Source of the DNA: Paenibacillus terrigena DSM 21567
GTDB lineage: Bacteria; Bacillota; Bacilli; Paenibacillales; Paenibacillaceae
Direction: 5' to 3'
DNA: 64,000 bases
NCBI RefSeq assembly: GCF_000374845.1
Contig: NZ_KB895418.1
Span: forward strand, 62,001-126,000
In this document: positions 8,998-19,060 of the stretch, in pieces
Layout of the letters: every line of letters begins with the position of its first letter
Numbering within the stretch: the first letter of the stretch is position 1
Made by a program: the position numbers and the translations under genes
Notes under the pieces: generated by a model
What the model was told of the DNA's origin: nothing
Seen by the model: only the letters and a program-made list of their open reading frames with translations
Databases searched by the model: none

Positions 8998-11996
8998 TGA
9001 CGAAATTAAGAAGAAGCAGATGGCTTAACACATTAGGAATATTTCTAAGTTGTATTGTTCTCTTTTTTGTATGGCGATCATTGTCAGAGAAAACCGAGGT
9101 ATTTCCGGCAATCAAGATGGAAGCGCTTAATAACATATTAAGCACTTCAGAGAGCAAGCAAATGTCCTATATTCAATGGCAGACCAGCGATGAATATCAC
9201 AAGTTCAAGCCGATACCAGAACACCAAGCCGAAACGGTCTTGCTGGCAAAGGATTTTTCAGCTTCAGCGGAACAATCCAATATCAAAGCTCGCCATGATC
9301 CGGATAAAAATGCAATCGTGGTTGATTGGAACGACCAGAGTGGTTGGCTGGAGTGGCAATTCAATGCTCCTGAGGACGGCTTGTATGATCTGACCATCGA
9401 TTACTTGCCGATAAAGGGAAGCTTCTCGCCAATCATTCGCGGAATTCAGATCGATGGGAAATATCCATTTACTGAGGCGGAGCGAATTAAACTAGATCGA
9501 ACGTGGCATGACAGTCAATATCCGTACGAACGCAACGCAATTGGCAATGAAATTCGCCCTGTTCAAGCAGAGGTGTTGGCATGGAGCTCAACTCGAGTCT
9601 CAGATTATTCAGTTTCGGCGGAACCATTGCGATGGGCTCTCAAGAAGGGGACTCACACGATCCGCATGGTCGGTGTCAAGGAACCTGTATCGATCTATTC
9701 ACTGACATTGTCAGCGCCACAACTCATACCGAGTTATACCGAATATGCAGCTCAGAACGATGCTAGCGGAGCGCAGGAAGATTGGTTTCAAATTATAGAG
9801 GCGGAGCAGTTCAAACAGAAATCATCTGTCAGCATTCGAACCCTTAGCGTTTCCGAGCCGTTCGTTCAACCGGACCCGAAAGGACGATTAGTCTATAACG
9901 CGATTGGCGGAGATACATGGAAAGACGCGGGCGATACACTCGAATGGGAGATAACCGTTCCGCAAGCGGGACGCTATGCCATCGATACGAAATATTTTCA
10001 AGGCTACAATGGACATTCCAGTGTTTATCGTACGATAAAAATAGATGGCAAAGTACCTTTTCAAGAGATGCTGCATTATAAGTTCGAACCGAATACCGAG
10101 TTGAAGATCAAACCGCTGTCTGATGCGGTCGGGAATGCTTATCAATTTTATTTAACAGAAGGGACCCACAGACTAAGCATGACGGCAGATACCTCGCTCA
10201 TTCGTCCTGCAATTCTAGCCTTATATGCATTGAATGAAAGAATGACAGACATAGAATGGGATATTCGAACGGTGTCAGGTAATTACGGCTTCGGTTCTGC
10301 GCAGAACATGGATGAGAGCCGGGTCTGGGAGATGGACCGATATGACCCGGAGATGAAATCCAAGCTGCAGTCGCTGCTCTCGGACATGCGGACCGTTCGC
10401 GATTATATGAATTTTTTGAATCAAGCGTTAACGGATTCGACAACAGCGCTTAGTGCATCCATGAACCAGCTTGAAGAATTGATCGATGATGTGAACGATA
10501 TACCGAATAACATAACCGTTTTTTCGGACATGAAATCTAGTATCAATACTTGGATCAAACCGATCGAGAGACAAAAGATTCAATTAGATTATCTAGTCGT
10601 CCGCAGCCCTAAGGCAGCCCCGGGATTGCGACTACCGAATGCATGGGATAAGACCGCGTATACGATGACGAACTTCTTCCGCACATTCGTGCAACGTTAC
10701 GACACCAACGAACCTCAAGACGACAAAGCACTAACGATATGGGTACAGCGGGGTCGCGACTACTACGATTTGCTCCAATTCATGATCGAGCAGGACTTTA
10801 CACCTAAGACTGGAATCAAAGTGAACCTTAATCTGATGCCTGACCAGAAGGTGCTTTTGATGAGCAGTGCGGCAGGTACACAACCAGATATTGCGCTTGG
10901 CGTAGGGATGGAGACACCGATAGATTTTGCTATGCGCGGAGCAGCGCAGGATCTGTCCCAATTTCCCGGCTTTGAAGATGTGAAGTCCAGGTTTAACCCT
11001 GGTGTTATGCGCTCCTACACATTTGATGGGGGAACTTATGGATTGCCCGAAACGCAGAATATGAACATGATGTTTTATCGGACGGATCTTTTTGAGGAGC
11101 TTGGACTTCTGCCGCCGGATACGTGGGATGATGTACTGACCCTATTGCCGACCCTGCAGGAGCACGGGATGACGTTTATGTATCCGAAGCTGCCGCTTAT
11201 TAACAGGCCGTTTATGCCGCAAAAGCCTGATTTTATCACAGCATTTAATCAGCAAGGAGTAGAGTTGTATACTTCAGATGGTTTAAAGCCCGATCTTGCG
11301 TCATCCGCCAGTTTAGCCGCATTTAAGCAATGGACGGATTGGTATACGAAGTACAACCTGCCAAGAGATGTGCCGGTGTTCTTTAATCACTTTCGCTCTG
11401 GAGACATACCCATTGGAGTCGATGATATCAGTACCTATATTCAGTTGACTGTGGCGGCGCCCGAGCTTGCGGGACACTGGAAGATGCTGCCGATCCCGGG
11501 AGCAAAGCAGCCAGACGGCACGATCTCACGCTGGACTTCGCTCGGAACGACCTCGGCATTCATGATGAAGCAAAGCGATAAACAAGAAGAGGCGTGGAAG
11601 TTCCTGGCGTGGTGGACATCGGATGAGACGCAAAGCCGCTATGCGAGTGACATCGAATCGTTCGCCGGTATCGAATATCGGTGGCAAACGGCTAATCTTG
11701 CTGCGATGCAATCGGTGACTTGGCCGGAAGAAGACCTGTCGATGTTGAATGAGCAGCTGGCATGGGCCAAGAACATGCCGTTTGTACCAGGATATTATTT
11801 ATTACCGCGTGAAATGGACTTTGCGTGGAACGAGGTTGTACTGAACGGCAAGCCTCCTAAAGAAGCATTGGAAAAAGCGCAGAAATCCTTAGATAGAGAG
11901 ATGACTCGTAAACAGCTTGAATTCGGCACGACACATAAAGATGATCTGTCCATTACCCCATACGATCAGCCGTATAGAAGGGAGAGTAGGCCATGA
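8997..11996 (+). CDS. Giant membrane-anchored solute-binding protein with carbohydrate-binding-like domains
   Basis: 999 aa from the ATG at 8997, overlapping the ATPase stop by one base; GGGGGGA lies 6 nt upstream. A single hydrophobic segment (about 10-25) has no clear lipobox, suggesting a membrane anchor. Residues about 70-240 and 250-415 look like two related beta-sandwiches of CBM6/35 type (YDLTIDYLPIKG, YAIDTKYFQGYNGHSS; both carry an IDGK-PF motif). A helical, coiled-coil-like part follows (about 440-530). The last about 400 residues are a family-1 binding protein (ALTIWVQRGRDYYDLLQFMI, SAFMMKQSDKQEEAWKFLAWW). This is more than twice normal binding-protein length. It probably presents polymer-derived ligand to the permeases. 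Confidence 0.85.
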   Translation: MTKLRRSRWLNTLGIFLSCIVLFFVWRSLSEKTEVFPAIKMEALNNILSTSESKQMSYIQWQTSDEYHKFKPIPEHQAETVLLAKDFSASAEQSNIKARHDPDKNAIVVDWNDQSGWLEWQFNAPEDGLYDLTIDYLPIKGSFSPIIRGIQIDGKYPFTEAERIKLDRTWHDSQYPYERNAIGNEIRPVQAEVLAWSSTRVSDYSVSAEPLRWALKKGTHTIRMVGVKEPVSIYSLTLSAPQLIPSYTEYAAQNDASGAQEDWFQIIEAEQFKQKSSVSIRTLSVSEPFVQPDPKGRLVYNAIGGDTWKDAGDTLEWEITVPQAGRYAIDTKYFQGYNGHSSVYRTIKIDGKVPFQEMLHYKFEPNTELKIKPLSDAVGNAYQFYLTEGTHRLSMTADTSLIRPAILALYALNERMTDIEWDIRTVSGNYGFGSAQNMDESRVWEMDRYDPEMKSKLQSLLSDMRTVRDYMNFLNQALTDSTTALSASMNQLEELIDDVNDIPNNITVFSDMKSSINTWIKPIERQKIQLDYLVVRSPKAAPGLRLPNAWDKTAYTMTNFFRTFVQRYDTNEPQDDKALTIWVQRGRDYYDLLQFMIEQDFTPKTGIKVNLNLMPDQKVLLMSSAAGTQPDIALGVGMETPIDFAMRGAAQDLSQFPGFEDVKSRFNPGVMRSYTFDGGTYGLPETQNMNMMFYRTDLFEELGLLPPDTWDDVLTLLPTLQEHGMTFMYPKLPLINRPFMPQKPDFITAFNQQGVELYTSDGLKPDLASSASLAAFKQWTDWYTKYNLPRDVPVFFNHFRSGDIPIGVDDISTYIQLTVAAPELAGHWKMLPIPGAKQPDGTISRWTSLGTTSAFMMKQSDKQEEAWKFLAWWTSDETQSRYASDIESFAGIEYRWQTANLAAMQSVTWPEEDLSMLNEQLAWAKNMPFVPGYYLLPREMDFAWNEVVLNGKPPKEALEKAQKSLDREMTRKQLEFGTTHKDDLSITPYDQPYRRESRP

Positions 11997-12991
11997 ATAC
12001 AGCACCATTAGCACCATTGCCTCAAGATGGTGTATCCGAAATGGATAGAGTGAAGCCAACATCACCGCGATATAACCAACGCATCAGACAGTTTGCGAAA
12101 GAATGCTGGCAGAGCCGCATGTCGTATTTGTTTCTCATGCCCTTCATGCTTTGTTTCCTGTGCTTTATCCTGATTCCGGTATTCATTGCGGCATTTCTCA
12201 GCTTCACGAGCTTTAACGGCATTGAATTTCCGCGATTTATCGGCTTCAACAATTTTATAAACCTTCTGACACAAGATACGACATTCATGAAATACACGCT
12301 GCCCAATACGTTAAAGTTCGCGGTGATCGTCGGGCCTGGCGGCTATATTCTTTCCTTCCTATTTGCGTGGTTGATCCATCAGCTGCCAAGCCGAATACGC
12401 GATGTGTTTACACTTGCTCTGTATGCTCCATCCATGGTCGGGGGTGTTGCTCTATCGGTCATATGGATTGCCACCTTCAGTGGTGATCAGGTTGGGTATC
12501 TGAACAATTTTCTAATGAAAATCGGGTTTATTGATACGCCGCATCTTTGGCTGCAGGATCCTAAGTATTTAATGTGGGTCATGATCATCGTCTCGCTGTG
12601 GACCAGTATGGGAGTAGGCTTCTTGGCCATGCTAGGAGGCTTGCAAACCGTCAATACCGAGCTGTATGAAGCGGGCAGAATTGATGGCATTAAGAGCAGT
12701 CTGCAGGAGGTTTATTATATTACGATTCCATCGATGAAACCTCAGATGCTGTTCAGCGCTGTGATGGCGATCGTTGGTACGTTGAAGGCAGGCGCTATAT
12801 CCACGCAGCTGACAGGACAAACGATTACACCGCAATATGGAGGCCATTTGATCACGAATCACATTGATGATTATGCATTTCTACGATTTGAGTGGGGTTA
12901 TGCCTCAGCTTTATCTGTTGTTCTGCTGATTCTGAGCTATGGATTGATGAAGCTTAGCTATGCCTTATTCAGAACGAAGGAGGACGAATAG
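11993..12991 (+). CDS. Sugar ABC transporter permease, MalF/UgpA type
   Basis: 332 aa, start overlapping the previous stop (ATGA). Six predicted membrane segments, beginning YLFLMPFMLCFLCFILIPVF. The cytoplasmic EAA loop reads ELYEAGRIDGIKSSLQEVYY, which docks the ATPase. With the next gene it forms the first permease heterodimer. Confidence 0.93.
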   Translation: MNTAPLAPLPQDGVSEMDRVKPTSPRYNQRIRQFAKECWQSRMSYLFLMPFMLCFLCFILIPVFIAAFLSFTSFNGIEFPRFIGFNNFINLLTQDTTFMKYTLPNTLKFAVIVGPGGYILSFLFAWLIHQLPSRIRDVFTLALYAPSMVGGVALSVIWIATFSGDQVGYLNNFLMKIGFIDTPHLWLQDPKYLMWVMIIVSLWTSMGVGFLAMLGGLQTVNTELYEAGRIDGIKSSLQEVYYITIPSMKPQMLFSAVMAIVGTLKAGAISTQLTGQTITPQYGGHLITNHIDDYAFLRFEWGYASALSVVLLILSYGLMKLSYALFRTKEDE

Positions 12992-13849
12992 GTGATACGC
13001 AAGATTCGCAAGCAAATGACCTTATCCCGTGTAGTTCTTATCGTCTTCTTAAGCTGCATCGCTGTATTCATGCTGCTGCCGATCATTTTCTTGTTCAACA
13101 ATGCGTTTAAGCCATTAAATGAACTGTTCTTGTTCCCGCCGACGATTTTCGTACAGCATCCGACGATGCGTAATTTCGAACAATTGCTGCTGCATACCGC
13201 AGCAGGAGTCGTTCCGTTTTCCCGGTATTTGTTCAATAGCCTACTCATTTCCGGTATTACGCTCGTAGCGGTTGTGTTGGTCAGCACGATGGCCGGCTAT
13301 GTGCTGTCGAAGCATCGGTTTCATTTTAAAAGACTAATCATGGCACTTATTATGATTTCACTCATGTTTGTACCAGAAACAGTCATGATTCCGCGCTACC
13401 TTATGATGAGCGGCTTGAAGCTCACTGACACTTATTTTGCGCACATTTTGCCTTTCATCGCCGCTCCTGTAGCCGTGTTTCTCATGAAGCAGTTCATTGA
13501 TCAGATTCCGGATGCCTTAGTGGAATCAGCCAAGCTGGACGGGGCAACGGATATGACGGTGTTCACACGAATTATTATTCCTCTTACGGCTCCTGCAGTA
13601 GCAACGGTATGTATTATTACGTTTCAAGCCGTCTTCTTGGACACCGAAACTTCAATGAATTACATCACGAACGAGACAATGAAGACGATGGCCTATTATG
13701 TGACAGCCTTTACTTCGAACGTCCCGGGTGTTGCAGCTGTTAGTATATCCGCAGCTGTAGGTCTGCTCATGTTTGTGCCGAACCTGATCCTCTTCCTGTT
13801 GTTTCAACGGAAAATGATCCAAACGATGCTGCATTCAGGCGTGAAATAA
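12992..13849 (+). CDS. Carbohydrate ABC transporter permease, MalG/UgpE type
   Basis: 285 aa from a GTG immediately after the preceding stop, with GGAGG 8 nt upstream. It has an N-terminal membrane helix (VVLIVFLSCIAVFMLLP), a periplasmic-type loop, five further helices, and the EAA loop ALVESAKLDGATDMTVFTRI. Partner of the preceding permease. Confidence 0.93.
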   Translation: MIRKIRKQMTLSRVVLIVFLSCIAVFMLLPIIFLFNNAFKPLNELFLFPPTIFVQHPTMRNFEQLLLHTAAGVVPFSRYLFNSLLISGITLVAVVLVSTMAGYVLSKHRFHFKRLIMALIMISLMFVPETVMIPRYLMMSGLKLTDTYFAHILPFIAAPVAVFLMKQFIDQIPDALVESAKLDGATDMTVFTRIIIPLTAPAVATVCIITFQAVFLDTETSMNYITNETMKTMAYYVTAFTSNVPGVAAVSISAAVGLLMFVPNLILFLLFQRKMIQTMLHSGVK

Positions 13850-13867
13850 GATGGGGAGGGTGGCAAA

Positions 13868-15895
13868 ATGAAACTTAAAATAAAAATCATGTTGTCTTTA
13901 TGCTTGATGTGCTTGCTCTACCCGATGATTGCAGCTGCACAAATCCCATCTGATACCTTTTTCATCGATGTTCAAACAGGTCAAGCGATCATGACGCAGC
14001 CCTTGTATACGCCTGATAGAGTAATTGACGGTAACAGCATAGGAACGCAGCTTTCTGGACCTTCGGATATTTTTATTGCAAGCAATGATTACGTGTATAT
14101 CGCGGATACAGGCAATAATCGAATCATAGAGCTTGATCCAACCGGCGAATATATCCGCAGCATCGGTGATCAGGATGGCTTAGGCAAATTGAATCAACCT
14201 GAAGGGGTGTTTGTCGCTGATGATGGCACGATATACGCAGCAAATACGGGAGATCAAACGATCGTGAAGTACAACGCAGACGGGAAAGAAGCGCAAGTAT
14301 TCGCGAAACCTGAATCTCATCTGCTGTTTAAAGAGTATCATTTTCTTCCGACCAAGTTAGTCGTCGATCAACGCGGCGTCATGTATATCGTGGTGAAGGA
14401 TACGTATCAAGGTCTGTTTCGCATGAATGCCAAGGGAGAGTTTACGGGGTTCTTCGGAGCGAATAAGACTACGCTTTCCTGGATGGATCGATTTAAGCGC
14501 ATGATCCTCTCCAAGGAACAATTAGACAAAGAGGCAGCGAAGCGTCCGAATCCAATCGTTAATGCTACGGCTACTTCGGATCACTTTATTCTGACAACCA
14601 CGGTAGGTAAAGACGATGGACAGATCAAGAAGCTGAATGCCGGCGGCGCTGATGCGTTCAAGAACAAAGACTTGTGGGAAGATCAATTAGTTGATGTCGC
14701 TATCGATCATGACGGGTTCATGTACGGTATGGACCGTGAGTTCGGTATGATCAGTATTCATGAACCGAACGGGACTACGCTAGTTAACTTCAGTCAAGGC
14801 AATAAAAATGCGCGTCAGCTCGGCATTACAAGCTTTCCAACCAGTATAGCCGTCAACAGCAGCAAGCAGCTATGGGTAGCAGATGCTGCATTAAATATGA
14901 TTCAAGTTTTCAGCCGTACCAGTTTTGGCGATACGTTTCTAACAGCGACGAAGCTGGATTATGAAGGTGATTACGTAGCCAGCAAGCCTTACTGGGAAGA
15001 AGTGATTCGTGAGAACGGAATGCTGAATATTGCATATAACGGCTTAGGCAAAGCTGCTCTGCAGAGTGGCGATCATGCTGAAGCGATTGCCAACTTTAAG
15101 AAATCTCAGGATGCTCTCGGCTATTCCGATGCTTTCTGGAATGTCCGTTATGATTGGCTGCAGAGACATTTTATACTTGCACTGGCGCTTGTCATTATTC
15201 TGGTGTTGGCTATACGCTATGCCATTCGCAAATGGCGTCAATATGCTCGTTCTCGAACATGGCCGAATCGATTGCAGCGATACGGCGCGGAGGTGAAGGA
15301 TGCTTTCTACTTGATCGTACACCCTTATGAAGGCTTCTATCGGCTTAAGGAACGCAATATTTCCTGGCTCGTCGTGATACTCATTTTATTGATGGCAGCA
15401 GGTGTACATATCCTTTCACTGTTCGCATCCGGCTTTGTCGTCAACCCATTCGATCTATCCAGGATCAATATTAAGCTCTCAATTGGAATCATGATTGTTC
15501 CGTGGGCTACATGGGTCGTCGCTAACTATCTTGTAAGCACAATTAAGGGTGGAGAAGGCCGGTTTCGAGAAGTATTCCAAGCAAGTACGTATGCGCTCAT
15601 ACCCTATATCGTCATGACAATTCCGATCATTGTTCTTACGAATATCATTGTTACTGAGGAAATGATTGTGGTTGATCTGATGAAGCAAGTGATGTGGATA
15701 TGGATGATCGTGCTGTTCTTTATTATGACGCAGGTTATCCATAACTTCGACTTTATGGAGACGTTGAAGATTGTTGTGATTACGCTGTTTACAGTAGCCG
15801 TGATTTGGATTTTCTTCACGATCATGGCGGGGCTGACAATAAACTTGCTTGACTTTATCAAGCAGCTGTACCGGGAGGTGACCTTCAGTGGCTAA
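13868..15895 (+). CDS. NHL-repeat beta-propeller protein fused to a Yip1-type membrane domain
   Basis: 675 aa. A signal peptide (1-24) precedes an extracellular NHL-like propeller (about 45-365; repeats such as VYIADTGNNRIIELDPTGEY and IYAANTGDQTIVKYNADGKE) and a TPR-like stretch (about 385-420). One membrane helix (LALALVIILVLAIRYAI) follows, then a five-helix YIP1-family domain (about 480-670). I believe YIP1-family genes occur in Paenibacillus sugar ABC clusters, but their job is not established. Its location between permease pairs and the extracytoplasmic propeller suggest an accessory transporter subunit that senses or gathers substrate. It overlaps the next gene by 8 nt. Confidence 0.75.
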   Translation: MKLKIKIMLSLCLMCLLYPMIAAAQIPSDTFFIDVQTGQAIMTQPLYTPDRVIDGNSIGTQLSGPSDIFIASNDYVYIADTGNNRIIELDPTGEYIRSIGDQDGLGKLNQPEGVFVADDGTIYAANTGDQTIVKYNADGKEAQVFAKPESHLLFKEYHFLPTKLVVDQRGVMYIVVKDTYQGLFRMNAKGEFTGFFGANKTTLSWMDRFKRMILSKEQLDKEAAKRPNPIVNATATSDHFILTTTVGKDDGQIKKLNAGGADAFKNKDLWEDQLVDVAIDHDGFMYGMDREFGMISIHEPNGTTLVNFSQGNKNARQLGITSFPTSIAVNSSKQLWVADAALNMIQVFSRTSFGDTFLTATKLDYEGDYVASKPYWEEVIRENGMLNIAYNGLGKAALQSGDHAEAIANFKKSQDALGYSDAFWNVRYDWLQRHFILALALVIILVLAIRYAIRKWRQYARSRTWPNRLQRYGAEVKDAFYLIVHPYEGFYRLKERNISWLVVILILLMAAGVHILSLFASGFVVNPFDLSRINIKLSIGIMIVPWATWVVANYLVSTIKGGEGRFREVFQASTYALIPYIVMTIPIIVLTNIIVTEEMIVVDLMKQVMWIWMIVLFFIMTQVIHNFDFMETLKIVVITLFTVAVIWIFFTIMAGLTINLLDFIKQLYREVTFSG

Positions 15896-18167
15896 TGTGG
15901 CTAAACGAATATGGCCGAACAGCATAACGCTGAGGTTCTTAATAGGGCTCGCGGCAGCCATCCTCATGATTGCGATGATTGTAATCATTGCGAAATGGGA
16001 TCGGTTACCTAAGCTTGCGGAAATGAATATTGTAGCTCCGGCACCTATGCCATTGAAGGTTCTGCAAACCGAAGCGTGGATACCACACGATGTGCAATCT
16101 AATGGCTTTGCGAAGGCAGCGGATAATGAACGGTACACACTGCTGCTAGATCCGAAGACGAGTCAAATTGCTGTGCTTAACAAGGCGAACGGTTATTTGT
16201 GGAGAAGCAATCCAGCTCAGGAAAGCATAGCAAAAGAAACGGTCAAGGGCACATTGCTTGAGAATCTTCAATCTCCATTTGTGATGGAATATGTATCCGA
16301 GGGGGATACGAGAAAGATTTTAACGAATGCGCTCGACACAAAGTTGAAGGCTAGCTATATCCGAATGGAAGCCGGCATTCAGGTTACCTATTTCTATGAG
16401 AAAGAAGGGCTATCGTTCGTCATTCAGTATCAATTAACGGATCATGGTCTTGAAGTGGCGGTACCAGACGAAGGGATCAAGGAAGCGGGCGAATTCAAGA
16501 TGTATTCCTTAGATATTCTTCCATTCTTCGGAGCTGTATCGGGAACAGAAGAGGACGGATATCTGTTCGTACCAGATGGTCCAGGAGGACTCATTCATTA
16601 CGATTATGAACGCCCAGAGGTCGTCAAAGGTTATGAATTCGCCATTTACGGTGATGATCCATCGAACCTGAAAGATCGCAACATGTTATCGGTGAAGCGG
16701 GAGGCGATCAGCTACCCCGTATACGGCTTAGTTCGCGGTGATCAAGCCTTTACGGCGATTGTCGAGGAAGGAAAGTTTGCAACGACCATTAAAGCCCTTC
16801 CGTCCGGAATTGTAGGATCCTACCACTCGCTGAGTGCCAGTTTCAAGTATCGGAACGAGTTCGGACGGAGGGTCAGCGGGTTAACGAGCGAAGTCGTGAA
16901 CACCATTCAAAAGGAACGGATGAAGTCGGATCATCGTGTGTTATTCCGATTTCTGTCCGGCAAGGATGCGAATTATGTGGGTATGGCGAAGACATACCGC
17001 AGATATATGATGGAGAACGGCTTGCTTGGCGAAGCTATGCAGGCGACGAATGAAGTTCCGCTCCAGCTAGCCATTGTCGGTGGGGGAACCACAGCAAGAT
17101 TCGGTGGATACGGTTACGAATCAGCGACGACATTCGAGCAGGCTGGCATGATGATTGATGAGCTTATGCAGCAGGGCATTTCCAACATCAACGTGTTGTA
17201 TGAGGGCTGGCAAGACAGCGGACGCATGTATTCGGATCAACGTCTGCCTATTGTATCGGAGTTAGGCGGGTCTCAAGCCGCAAAGAACTTTATCAAGAAG
17301 ATGAATGAGAACGGGATTCACGTGCTGTTCGAAGACTTCATCGGGTGGAAGGATGAGGACTATTCCAGTTTCAAGATGAAGTCGGACGGTGTCCGCAGCC
17401 TGGATACGACGGTGCTTCAAGAAAAGTTCGGCATGACGGGGAATGAAAGCATATTTGGCAGCATGAAAACGCGGTTCATTGTGAATCCGACTCTGGCGAT
17501 CCGCAAGCAAAAGGAAGTTATCGATGCACTGAAGGATATTGGCGTTAATGGAATACTCTACGCTGACGGGCCGGGCAATCTTGTCTATAGCGACTATCAG
17601 ACGACAGCGCCGTTGACCAGAGCCGACACAGCTTATTATTATGAAGAGCTGCTGAAATACACAAAGAATCAGCTTGGCTCGGTGAGCGTTCATCGAGGCC
17701 ATGATTACGCGCTAAGTCATTCCGATTATGTCGAGGATATTACTTCCTCTCCAAGCTATGATTTCATGGTTGATGAGACGGTGCCATTCTACCCGATGGT
17801 TATTCACGGCTCGGTTCCGTATTCGACTTCTCCCGCGAATTTGCGAGAGTCCTATGAGGATGACTTTCTAAGAGCCATTGAATATGGGGCCATTCCATCT
17901 TTCAAATTAACGTATTTGCCAAGCAGGGTGCTGAAAGGTACGGATTATGGATATGTATACAGCAGCGAGTTTGCCGTATGGAAGGAGCGGCTTGTTGATG
18001 AATACAACCAGTTCAATCAACTGGCTTCGGTTTACAATCAGTCTATGATCAATCATGAAAAGTTATCTGATCACGTTTACAGGACGACCTACGAGGGTGG
18101 AACACAGGTCACGGTGGACTACAACACGAAACAATTCAAAGTGACCAAAGGGGGGGGAGTAAGATGA
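15888..18167 (+). CDS. DUF5696-like membrane-anchored protein with TIM-barrel-like C-terminal half
   Basis: 759 aa from a GTG with GGGAGGTG upstream, overlapping the NHL-Yip1 gene by 8 nt. One N-terminal membrane helix (about 15-38) is followed by a beta-rich extracellular domain (YFYEKEGLSFVIQYQLTD, DGYLFVPDGPGGLIHYDY). From about residue 390 there is alternating strand/helix sequence (NINVLYEGWQDSGRMYSD, IHVLFEDFIGWKDEDY, GVNGILYADGPGNLVYSDY) that resembles a glycosidase-type barrel. I assign DUF5696 from memory of similar Paenibacillus proteins; enzymatic activity is inference. The operon position implies a surface enzyme or binding partner of the importer. Confidence 0.65.
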   Translation: MANVAKRIWPNSITLRFLIGLAAAILMIAMIVIIAKWDRLPKLAEMNIVAPAPMPLKVLQTEAWIPHDVQSNGFAKAADNERYTLLLDPKTSQIAVLNKANGYLWRSNPAQESIAKETVKGTLLENLQSPFVMEYVSEGDTRKILTNALDTKLKASYIRMEAGIQVTYFYEKEGLSFVIQYQLTDHGLEVAVPDEGIKEAGEFKMYSLDILPFFGAVSGTEEDGYLFVPDGPGGLIHYDYERPEVVKGYEFAIYGDDPSNLKDRNMLSVKREAISYPVYGLVRGDQAFTAIVEEGKFATTIKALPSGIVGSYHSLSASFKYRNEFGRRVSGLTSEVVNTIQKERMKSDHRVLFRFLSGKDANYVGMAKTYRRYMMENGLLGEAMQATNEVPLQLAIVGGGTTARFGGYGYESATTFEQAGMMIDELMQQGISNINVLYEGWQDSGRMYSDQRLPIVSELGGSQAAKNFIKKMNENGIHVLFEDFIGWKDEDYSSFKMKSDGVRSLDTTVLQEKFGMTGNESIFGSMKTRFIVNPTLAIRKQKEVIDALKDIGVNGILYADGPGNLVYSDYQTTAPLTRADTAYYYEELLKYTKNQLGSVSVHRGHDYALSHSDYVEDITSSPSYDFMVDETVPFYPMVIHGSVPYSTSPANLRESYEDDFLRAIEYGAIPSFKLTYLPSRVLKGTDYGYVYSSEFAVWKERLVDEYNQFNQLASVYNQSMINHEKLSDHVYRTTYEGGTQVTVDYNTKQFKVTKGGGVR

Positions 18168-19060
18168 ACTCAATCAAGGAGCGCCGGAGAAGCTATTTAC
18201 AATTCCGCTGGAAAGAGTATGGCGTCGGATACTTGTTTATGCTCCCTTGGCTCATCGGATTTGTCTTATTCGTCGCTTTCCCGATCGGTTCGTCGTTGTA
18301 TAACAGCTTCAACAAAATATTGATTACGAGCGATGGCTTTCAATACAAGTGGGTCGGCTTGGAAAATTATAGACAAATGCTGGTCGTAAATAATGCATAT
18401 CCGATCATATTGATCAGTTATTTTCAAGAAATGATCGCGATTATCCCGCTTATCCTCGTATTTTCATTTTTCGTCGCGTTAATGCTGAACCAGAAGTTTC
18501 CCGGTCGCGGGCTTATGCGCGCTATATTCTTTCTTCCTGTTATATTTGCAACCGGACAGGTGCTGATGGAGCTGTTCGTGCAAGGCGCCGGAGAGCTGCC
18601 ATTTATGAAGGAATACAATATTAACGCGTTCGTGGAACAATTCTTCTATGGCGGACTCGCGACAACGATCATTAATGTACTTAGCAAAGCAGTTATCATT
18701 CTATGGTATTCCGGTGTACAAATCCTGATCTTTATTGCTGGCTTTCAGACGATTCCAAAGTCGTTATATGAAGCGATTCGTGTAGACGGGGCTTCGCCGT
18801 GGGAAAGCTTCTGGAAGATTACTTTTCCAGGCATGGTTCCTTTTATCGGGCTCAACGCCATCTTTACCATTGTTGACTTGTTTACATTTCCGTTCAACCC
18901 TGTCATGGAAATTGTCGGACGAAATATGTTTGAACCGAGTACAGGCTACGGTTATGCGAGCGCAATGGCATGGCTGTATTTCGGCATCATATTGCTGTTG
19001 CTAGGCATTGTGCTAGGTATTACCTATAGGGCGACAAAAGGAAATGGGGGGATACGATGA
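18164..19060 (+). CDS. Sugar ABC transporter permease (second pair), MalF/LacF type
   Basis: 298 aa, start overlapping the previous stop (ATGA). It starts YLFMLPWLIGFVLFVAFPIG, has six membrane helices and the EAA loop SLYEAIRVDGASPWESFWKI. It is distinct in sequence from the first permease, so this is a second transporter rather than a recent duplication. Confidence 0.93.
   Translation: MNSIKERRRSYLQFRWKEYGVGYLFMLPWLIGFVLFVAFPIGSSLYNSFNKILITSDGFQYKWVGLENYRQMLVVNNAYPIILISYFQEMIAIIPLILVFSFFVALMLNQKFPGRGLMRAIFFLPVIFATGQVLMELFVQGAGELPFMKEYNINAFVEQFFYGGLATTIINVLSKAVIILWYSGVQILIFIAGFQTIPKSLYEAIRVDGASPWESFWKITFPGMVPFIGLNAIFTIVDLFTFPFNPVMEIVGRNMFEPSTGYGYASAMAWLYFGIILLLLGIVLGITYRATKGNGGIR

Noticed and set aside
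15479-16138. 219-codon minus-strand frame across the Yip1/DUF5696 junction
   Set aside because: Antisense to two well-supported overlapping genes, His/Asn-rich composition, no ribosome site.
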